From: Acanthosepion esculentum
Taxonomy: Eukaryota > Mollusca > Cephalopoda > Sepiida > Sepiidae
Direction: 5' to 3'
Assembly (NCBI GenBank): GCA_964036315.1
Contig: OZ038495.1
Location: 27,967,766 to 28,031,765, forward strand
DNA: 64,000 nucleotides
The notes below the pieces were generated by a model. That model was not told where the DNA came from and did no database searches. It worked only from the letters and a program-made list of their open reading frames with translations. The stretch's first letter is position 1. Each line of letters opens with the position of its first letter. Of this stretch, positions 57,198-64,000 are shown one piece after another. The position numbers and the translations under genes are program-made.

Positions 57198-57838
57198 TTA
57201 ATGGCGAATTCACTCTGCTAACATATTTAATAAAGAATTAACTTACTAACCACTCGTTGAATGACCTGATCCTTGGTTTTAAAAATTGTAAAATGGATTA
57301 GATTACATTAACTATACTGATTTATTCTTTGCATGACTACTTCTTTATAATCTTCATTTTACGGCACCATTTCATTGATCTGCAGTACAAAATTTCTAGA
57401 AAACTACTAAGACATTACTGTAATTATTGGACCATTTCGTCTATATCACGTTAACTGAAAAAAAACGAAAATTCGTGGAATTGCCATATTACTATGTACA
57501 GAAAAAGGTTCTAACTTAATATATTCAAAATATAACTCTAGCGTTGCGACACTGCAGGCTCTACAATTTTGTATCGTTTAATAACACTTTAAAAATATCT
57601 TTCGACCTGTATTACATTTATTTTCTTCTTGGAAGTTACCTGAAGTTACCTGAAAATGAAAAAAAATAATAATATCCATGCCTGATAATACAATTATCGA
57701 AATTACTAGCATATTGACGGAACATCTAATCCATTTTACAATTTTTAAGAACAAGGTTCGAATCATTAACTGATTGGTTAGTAAGTTAATGCTTTATTAA
57801 ATCTGTTAGCGAGGTGAATTCGCCATTAATTACGTTGA
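57190..57838. mobile_element. Inverted-repeat element, ~115-bp arms
   Basis: The left arm CGTAATTAATGGCGAATTCA ... TTTTAAAAATTGTAAAATGG (57194-57297) is mirrored by CCATTTTACAATTTTTAAGA ... TGAATTCGCCATTAATTACG (57731-57836). Inside each arm, TTAACTTACTAACCA / TGGTTAGTAAGTTAA pair. In addition, the sequence after each arm is a direct repeat: CATGACTACTTCTTTATAAT at 57333 and TATGACTACTTCCTTATAAT at 57860. The left arm directly abuts the mariner 3' TIR. Confidence 0.82.
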
Positions 57839-57904
57839 CTTTACGGATTTATTTTTGTATGACTACTTCCTTATAATAATTATACTGCACCGTTTAATAT
57901 ATAT

Positions 57905-58718
57905 AATCGGTTGTGAACTGGGGCAAGAAATGGATGGTTAACTTTAACGCCTCTCAAACTAAACTGCTCTCTAATAACCACCACAAGGATTCATCCCTGC
58001 ATCCCATTAGAATGTCTCAAGACCAACTTCTCGAGAGCTCCTCTCTGCGGCTGCTCGGTCTCACGCTGTCCGCTGATCTGAGATGGAACAAATACATCGA
58101 GTCAATTGCATCATCCACCGCAAGGAAAGTTGGCTCCCTGTGCCGAGCAAGGAAATTCTTCTCCCCGGAATCGATCCTCCAAATCTATAAATCGACCATT
58201 CGCCCTTGCATGGAGTATTGCTGCCATATATGGTCTGGAACCCCTGCTGTTTGCCTCAGGGTCCTTGATAAGATCCAGAGACGGATATGCAATGTAATTG
58301 GCCCTGATCTGTCATCTCATCTGCAGTCGCTCTCTCACATGCGCGACGTTGCCTCGCTCTGTCTTTTTTACAAATACTTTCACGGTAATTGCTCCGAGGA
58401 GCTGCTTTCGCTGGTTCCTAGGCCTCATGAATTTAAACGTTGAAACTGTTAGATGTAGACGTCTCTTCTACTCCAATAGCTTCATGTCTCGCACATCTCG
58501 CCTGTGGAACTCCCTTCCTTGTTCCTGTTTCCCTGACAAATACAAGCTCCAACTATTTAAGTGTAACGTCAATCAACATCTCCAGCTGCCTTGATCTATC
58601 CACTTCCCTTCTCCACATCTTTTCCCCTTTCATTCCTATCTGCTCTTCCTCCAAACCTTCTGTAACCCCTTGCGTGCTAGTGGCTTCCAGCCTTGCTTGG
58701 GGTGATAAGCTTAAAAAA
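57905..58718 (+). pseudogene. Jockey/CR1-type LINE RT C-terminus
   Basis: A 176-codon frame (57913-58443) reads GKKWMVNFNASQTKLLSNNH, SSLRLLGLTLSADLRWNKYI, LCRARKFFSPESILQIYKST, IRPCMEYCCHIWSG, VLDKIQRRICNVIGP and EELLSLVPRPHEFKR. These belong to the RT thumb and C-terminal region. Relative to 37676-38219, 38 bp are missing after AATTTAAACGT between two CGT triplets, which shifts the frame. The protein then resumes VETVRCRRLFYSNSFMSRTS and ends FKCNVNQHLQLP. The 3' UTR has a single TTGATCTATCC unit and ends GGGGTGATAAGCTT then poly(A). The YADD box is upstream of the truncation. Confidence 0.92.
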
Positions 58719-58806
58719 AAAAAAAATTTTTTTTTTCATTTTTTTCTTTTTCATTCCATTACATTCGTTAATTTGGATTAATTTACATGTCTTTTTAAAT
58801 TCCCAG

Positions 58807-58856
58807 AATAAAGAAACTTGATAAGTCCTGGGACGAAACCGGTTGTTTTTATTTTA
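58807..58856 (+). ncRNA. Hammerhead-like motif with UUGAUAA core
   Basis: AAUAAAGAAAC, UUGAUAA, GUCC-UG-GGAC, GAAA, CCGGUU, GUUUUUAUUU. The flanking strands pair as stem I (AAUAAA.AAAC with GUUUUUAUU), GUCC/GGAC forms stem II, and ACC/GGU can form a tiny stem III. The invariant CUGANGA is replaced by UUGAUAA, so position 3 is U and position 8 is A. The position before stem I reads GGUU rather than a clean NUH, so activity is doubtful. Confidence 0.45.
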
Positions 58857-58931
58857 GCATTTGCTTTAAAAAATGTCTTATAAATATTGTCTTTTCCTAT
58901 CTATTATTAAATTCTGTACCATAAAAAAACT

Positions 58932-58933
<2 letters not shown>

Positions 58934-59010
<77 letters not shown>
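58934..59010 (+). repeat. (TA)n microsatellite
   Basis: About 38 TA units. Confidence 0.97.
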
Positions 59011-59014
<4 letters not shown>

Positions 59015-60362
59015 GTGTGTGTAATATTGATTACAAATCAGTCTTTATTCTACAAAGACACCGAAATAATGTACTGCCTGGTATAACTTTGCAAGACAGT
59101 TAACGTAAAACAAACAAGCAGTAAATACAACACATTGGAAGAAAATGTTATTTTCGAAAGTGATGACCGTATTGCAGTCATTAGCTGATTAACATAATAG
59201 ATTATTCTTTTAATTCTAATCAAACAATATTTGAATTTACAAACATCAAACCGACTCATTTTTTAACCAAACATTTATACCAAATGATAGAAATTCGTTG
59301 CGCAGTTTCATTTAATTACGTTCACTTGAAATAGGTCAGTTGATTGGTAAAAAAAAAACAGTCACATGTTGCAAATATTTAAAGCAAATTTATCGCTAGA
59401 ACATCAGCCAAATACGAACATTAATATTTCTCTAATTAACCTTATAAATGCTCGCAGAGAATAGATTAATTTACACCATGTCGCCTTTGGCCAAACAAAT
59501 GCCTCTGCTACGCGGAAGAATAATGATATTTGAAGTTATTCAATTTAAAATATTCTTATCGATCTTACAAAAATATTACATACAGTGTGTTTATACTCTA
59601 TCGTCTCCGTATTTGCGCTGTTAAAACTGTTGCAGGACACGTACATTCTGTTTTACAGAAGATTATAGGTGTTCATAAATTTGCTTAGATTTATGCATGT
59701 GTCCCTGTGTACGTACGCACGAGTGTGATTCTGCGTAAAAAGTTGGCTCCGAGTGTGAATCGGTTTGCGTTAAGTGCGTGTACATATATGTTCGTTCTAT
59801 ATCACTTTATAATCCGATGAATGTAGATGTCCTCAAAGCCTGACAGACAGATATACAGACAGATAGCTAAATTTACGCTGACCGTCCATTCTGAGAATTT
59901 ATGTGCATCATTTCAACATTTGCCAAATATGACAAAATATTAAAAAAATAGGGAAAATAGTCAAAACAAGTCAAAAAATGAACTGATTTCTTATAGTTTG
60001 GCAGCGTAAACATTTATAATTTTTGCAACAAATTTCATATTTTCTACAATGAGAATTATTTGATATTCTTTGAAAAGTGCATGAAAGTCATTACTGATAT
60101 TTTGTTGTAGATAAAATGTGAGATTGATGGATGTTTTTTCAAACTGAGATCCAGAGAAATACCTCAAAACTGTCAGATTGATAAAAATGGATAGAATCGT
60201 TACAGCGTCGGTTAACGCGTCTAGTTTAAGGGTGATCATTACTACTTAGGAACTTCGATCCTCATTGGGGAATTTACGCAAAAATACAACCTTAAATAAC
60301 ATAGGTTCGGATGCTGTAAAATCAACTAAGTTAACCATCAAATACAAATGAATGATTATTAC
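59011..60362. other. Unassigned AT-rich intergenic DNA
   Basis: No gene or repeat recognised. Confidence 0.5.
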
Positions 60363-60363
60363 T

Positions 60364-60364
60364 A

Positions 60365-60420
<56 letters not shown>
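60364..60420 (+). repeat. (CA)n microsatellite
   Basis: About 28 CA units. Confidence 0.97.
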
Positions 60421-60422
<2 letters not shown>

Positions 60423-60539
60423 AAGTTCTCCGAGCCGCTTGCATATTTCTTATAGAGAAAAACGTTAAAATTTTCTTCCTTTCTGTCGTGCAGCGATATC
60501 TGACTGATGTCAAATCAGTCTGGTTACGATCCCGGCTTG

Positions 60540-60684
<145 letters not shown>

Positions 60685-60769
60685 AATCCAAATAGATCCT
60701 ATAAATATGAAATATTAAAATTGATCCACAAACGCGAGCTCAGTATATTTATTATAGAGCATATAAGTG

Positions 60770-60862
60770 AATTACAAAAATGAAACCCGAGTTACCCCAT
60801 TCAGATCGCCATTTCGTCCCCGGGAGATTCGCCCTGGAATTTGTCAATGTAAATATATTTCT
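60770..60862 (+). repeat. Dispersed repeat, copy 1 of 2
   Basis: GAATTACAAAAATGAAACCC, GTTACCCCATTCAGATCG, CCATTTCGTCCCCGGGAGAT and TTTGTCAATGTAAATATATT match 63557-63657 block by block. Both copies are bordered by CA/TA microsatellites. Confidence 0.85.
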
Positions 60863-60890
60863 TAAAGAAAAAAACATAAATTTTTAACAA

Positions 60891-60892
<2 letters not shown>

Positions 60893-60939
<47 letters not shown>

Positions 60940-60993
60940 GTACTTATTGGAAAGCGCTCAATCTCAGTGATAGAACAAATATATCTTTAACAA

Positions 60994-61038
<45 letters not shown>

Positions 61039-61118
61039 CACACACACATTTGTTAGTTCTGTCACTGATATTGACCGCTTTCTAATAATTATCGCGCATA
61101 TATATATATATATATATA
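60893..61118 (+). repeat. Three (TA)n arrays in AT-rich DNA
   Basis: TA runs at 60893-60937, 60999-61035 and 61099-61118. The segments between them contain AACAAATGTGTGTATATA and its inverted match TATACATACACACACACATTTGTT. Confidence 0.93.
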
Positions 61119-61124
61119 AAAAAC

Positions 61125-62330
61125 CACATTCCGCCTAATCAACCCTGCGAAATTAGAAAAATCAGTAAAAACATATTAGGAATTATCAAAACCAAACTAT
61201 GGTAAAAACTAGCACTTAACCAATGGAAAATACCAAAGCTTTCATCGACTGGCTTACAGCAATAAAAAACGATCAAAGCAACTTTCATCCAGTTTCACAT
61301 CGTGAATTTCTTCCCATCCTCTCATATCTAGCCAGGATCCCAAAGAAAAAAGAAACGGGATTATATAGAGATGACGGACTTTTACTGATAAGAGAACCCA
61401 ATGGCTCCAAATTAGACAGATTAGGAAAAAATAGTCAATTTCCTAAAAACAATTGGATTTAAAATAGAAATAAATACAGGTATAAGAACAGTAAACTTCT
61501 TTGACGTCACTCTCAACCTGAACAAAAATAGATACGAACCGTACAAAAAAGATGACACCCCAACTTACGTACATACATCCTCCAACCATCCACCTTCAAT
61601 CATCAAGCAAATACCCATATCAATCAGCTGCAGTCTATCTGAAAACTCATCAGACCTTTTCAATAACAAGAAAACATATGACAACGCACTAAAAAAAATG
61701 GATACACCCAACTACAATACACATTTCCACAACCGAAACGCCGAAAAAGAAACACTATCTGGTTTTAACCCACCATACAACAAAATCGTCAAAGCAAACA
61801 TAGGAAGGACATTCCTAAGTTTAATAGAAAAGCACTTCCCTGCAAAAGACCGCTTAGCAAAAATAATCAACAAAAATAACGTAAAAATTACAGCTGCACA
61901 ATAATATAACACAAATAATAAAAAGCCACGACGAGAAAAATAACAACCTGCAATAATGCAACCAAGGAACCTCAATGCATCTGCAGAAAGAAAACATGTC
62001 CACTCCAAGGAAATTGCCAACAAACGAATATATAAAGCCAAGGTAAGTGCAAACAGAACAGTGTACTACATCGGTGCCACTGAGGGACCATTCAAGAAAA
62101 GAAAAAACAACCACGGCAGAATTTTCCGCGCAGAAAATAGTCAAACAGCACTACACTATCCACATATATATGGCATCTCAAAGACAGAAATATTACACCA
62201 ACATAAGCTGGGAAATATTGAAAAACGCACCTACCTAAAACAACATTACAAAGAAATGCTTACTTTGCGTACACGAAAAGGTAGCAATAATTTCTCACAC
62301 ACAACAAAAGAAATCACGAAAACATAAGAT
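61125..62330 (+). pseudogene. Penelope-like element RT/GIY-YIG relic
   Basis: In order: TFRLINPAKLEISKNILGII and NTKAFIDWLTAIKN (61130-61265), then a deletion of the central RT. At about 61350 GLYRDDGLLLIREPNGSKLD contains the YRDDG catalytic box of Penelope RTs. After a frameshift: INTGIRTVNFFDVTLNLNKN, YVHTSSNHPPSIIKQIPISI, NPPYNKIVKANIGRTFLSLI and EKHFPAKDRLAKIINKNN. Then a Cys-rich linker CICRKKTCPLQGNCQ (about 61974-62020) and the GIY-YIG endonuclease start VYYIGATEGPFKKRKNNH (about 62057-62110). The end reads in mixed frames to about 62327. The RT-linker-nuclease order is diagnostic. Frameshifts and the central deletion inactivate it. No flanking terminal repeats were identified. Confidence 0.92.
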
Positions 62331-63327
62331 TAGAAATAATTTCTAAATGCAGATATGAAAACAAATATCTATTATCACAATTTATACCAAACAGATAAAA
62401 ATACCAACCAACACTGCTATATAGACCACCATTGACCCTATGAACACGAAAAGAGAAACCACTGACACCATAACACCAATTATTTTCTATTCCAAACTAC
62501 CATCATAATAATTATAATTATTGTTATTACCATTCCACCAGCATTACTACAATCACTTCTACCATTTTACCATAACTATTTGATGCTACAATGGTTATTA
62601 TCATCATCCGCTTCCCCACCATTACTTCCGCATCAGTCCACAATTATACTTCTTCCCCCAGCAAAATTAATGCCATTGCATAAATACTAATAAGTATTAT
62701 AAATTGGTCTTTCTACCATTTATATAAGCGCAATCGCTAAAAAGAGCAAATAAGCGGCTTTAAAATAATAACAAAAAAATTGAACATAACAATTTTACCT
62801 ATCATAGTCTTACACAGACCCCATCTTAAGATAAAAAAGGCGGATAAGAGATGTGTCAACGCGCGTGCATACATATATATCTGCGTGCGAGAAAATATTC
62901 CGCGAACAAAATAGATGAACGGTTGACACTGCGACTTACGAAAGAAGTTTCCTACACAATCCAACATTGAATACAGCGACAAATTGCGTACGTATATACG
63001 CAACGACACATGGATGCGAATATTCGAATATTCGCCCCGTCCCACACTGTTCATATATGTTTATGGTTGTGTGAGCTGCAATGCCTGTACAGGCGTGTAT
63101 TTTTGTCTGCGTACGTATGCGTGGCGTTCCGACGACAGTTTTCCTCGCACTACCATAAAAACACCGATATACGCAACCATATATAAATCGCAAATGTAGA
63201 AATTAATCAGTTTGTCTGACAATCACAAATAGCGGGAATCCCAGGGTCACAAACTCACATCAATCCAACTAATATATATATAAAGTAATTCCTTGAGTCT
63301 GAAAGAAACGTCAACAGAATGCAGAAA
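62331..63327. other. Unassigned DNA downstream of Penelope relic
   Basis: 62331-62500 may be the 3' end of the Penelope-like element. 62500-62650 is rich in ATTACCA/ACCATT-type low-complexity sequence. 62850-63200 is less AT-rich with overlapping frames on both strands (62936-63193 minus, 62984-63199 plus) and no recognised motif. Confidence 0.45.
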
Positions 63328-63374
63328 GCACTGGACGGCCGTTTCGTCCTATATTTGGGACTCATCAGCAGTGC
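63328..63374 (-). ncRNA. Hammerhead ribozyme (canonical core)
   Basis: Read on the minus strand from 63374: stem I strand GCACUG, core CUGAUGA (63368-63362), stem II GUCC / loop CAAAUAUA / GGAC (63361-63346), core GAAA (63345-63342), then CGGCCGUC with ACGG/CCGU as a minimal stem III, cleavage site after GUC at 63334, and stem I strand CAGUGC (63333-63328). The six stem I pairs are all Watson-Crick. It has every invariant core nucleotide and the very short stem III typical of hammerheads in Penelope-like elements and schistosome satellites, which often act as dimers. Confidence 0.92.
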
Positions 63375-63440
63375 GAATCCACTACCAAGAATTTAAACCC
63401 TGACAGCTGAGTTATCAAGCAAACGTCATACCAACTCTTC

Positions 63441-63549
<109 letters not shown>

Positions 63550-63556
63550 TGTGTGC

Positions 63557-63750
63557 GAATTATGAAAATGAAACACAAATTACCCCATACAGATGGTCAT
63601 TTCGTCCCCGGGAGATTCTCTCTGGGATTTGTCAATATAAATATATTTCTTAAAGATTTATTTATTTTATGTAAATGTATTTGCATTGATAAGTTCCGAG
63701 GAAGAAATATCATCTGAATGGGGTAATTTGGGTTTATTTTTTGTAATTCA

Positions 63751-63755
<5 letters not shown>
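63557..63755. mobile_element. ~200-bp inverted-repeat element
   Basis: GAATTATGAAAATGAAACAC and AAATTACCCCATACAGATG on the left are mirrored by CATCTGAATGGGGTAATTTG and GGTTTATTTTTTGTAATTC on the right. The flanking microsatellites are mirrored too: (TA)(GT) on the left and (CA)(TA) on the right. The left part is homologous to 60770-60862. Confidence 0.85.
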
Positions 63756-63847
<92 letters not shown>

Positions 63848-63848
63848 T
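63751..63848 (+). repeat. (CA)n-(TA)n microsatellite
   Basis: About 16 CA units, then about 30 TA units with one TGTA break. Confidence 0.97.
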
Positions 63849-63854
63849 TGTCAT

Positions 63855-63905
63855 CCACAGACAGACTGTTTCGCTGTTTCGCTGTTTCACAGCTCATCAG
63901 TGTGG
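63855..63905 (-). ncRNA. Hammerhead ribozyme, second type
   Basis: Minus strand from 63905: stem I CCACA, core CUGAUGA (63900-63894), stem II GCUGU paired with ACAGC, core GAAA, then CAGUCUGUC with ACA/UGU as stem III, cleavage after GUC at 63860, stem I UGUGG (63859-63855). GCGAAACA is duplicated. If the first copy sits in loop II, the outer ACAGC closes stem II and all core bases are satisfied; with the first ACAGC, an extra insertion follows the core. It differs in every stem from the 63328 ribozyme. Confidence 0.8.
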
Positions 63906-64000
63906 CTAGAACATCCGGCTGCCTCTCTCTCTATATGTATATGACAACGCAATATTAATGTTCATGACATATTCCCATGCTTGTCGTCATAAATCTGTGA

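Noticed and set aside
63592..63640. GGGGACGAAAT (minus strand) near the inverted repeat, considered as a hammerhead
   Set aside because: A GAAA box after a stem-like CUCCCGGGG is present in both copies, but neither has CUGANGA upstream.

Overview
This is an AT-rich eukaryotic, animal-type intergenic window. I found no intact host gene, rRNA, tRNA or CRISPR array. Almost all recognisable content is decayed mobile DNA and simple repeats: long (TA)n, (CA)n and (AG)n arrays, tRNA-derived SINEs, several LINE lineages, a Penelope-like element, Tc1/mariner relics, foldback/MITE elements and minisatellites. The mixture resembles repeat-dense invertebrate genomes such as coleoid cephalopods (octopus, squid). 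That is an inference from repeat style only; no host gene anchors the species.

Layout. 0.7-2.7 kb: a 26-bp minisatellite and relics of a head-to-head tRNA-SINE. 4.0-7.2 kb: a mariner relic, a hairpin-rich ~230-bp satellite and a LINE copy with a nested insertion. 7.9-8.6 kb: a diverged segment whose homologue lies at 26.0-26.9 kb. 11.3 kb: 3' end of a jockey/CR1-type LINE on the minus strand. 14.2-15.2 kb: a Tc1 element with two 200-bp terminal inverted repeats (TIRs). 16-20 kb: SINEs and foldbacks. 20.7-25.5 kb: a MITE, mariner and Merlin-like scraps, and a minus-strand LINE interrupted by a VNTR retroposon. 28-34 kb: SINE palindromes, another VNTR retroposon and a long GT/TA minisatellite. 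35-41 kb: three LINE relics and a MITE. 41.6-42.4 kb and 45.3 kb: minisatellites. 46.2 kb: a perfect 35-bp hairpin. 47.8-51.6 kb: two SINE foldbacks and two VNTR retroposons, one grown to ~29 repeat units. 52.9-53.4 kb: a large foldback. 56.5-58.7 kb: a mariner, an inverted-repeat element and a LINE 3' end. 60.4-63.9 kb: microsatellites, a Penelope-like RT/GIY-YIG relic and two hammerhead ribozymes.

Three observations stand out. (1) Four copies of one short retroposon (24396-24893, 29199-29706, 48946-49322, 50346-51625) share a conserved head and a tail ending in an A/C-rich run. All carry an internal tandem array of 3 to ~29 units, and each is flanked by a 10-12 bp target-site duplication. 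This is an SVA-like SINE-VNTR architecture that I do not recognise. (2) Two well-formed hammerhead ribozymes lie on the minus strand at 63328-63374 and 63855-63905. Hammerhead-like cores elsewhere carry UUGANAA in place of CUGANGA, a paired change at positions 3 and 8. (3) A tRNA-derived SINE recurs as head-to-head inverted dimers, and its body contains a CTGAAGA / GGCC...GGCC / GAAAC core.

No operon or pathway logic applies. The elements interact only as nested insertions and as parasite and helper: the SINEs and VNTR retroposons presumably used LINE machinery like that seen here as relics. Every coding fragment is truncated, frameshifted or interrupted by stops.
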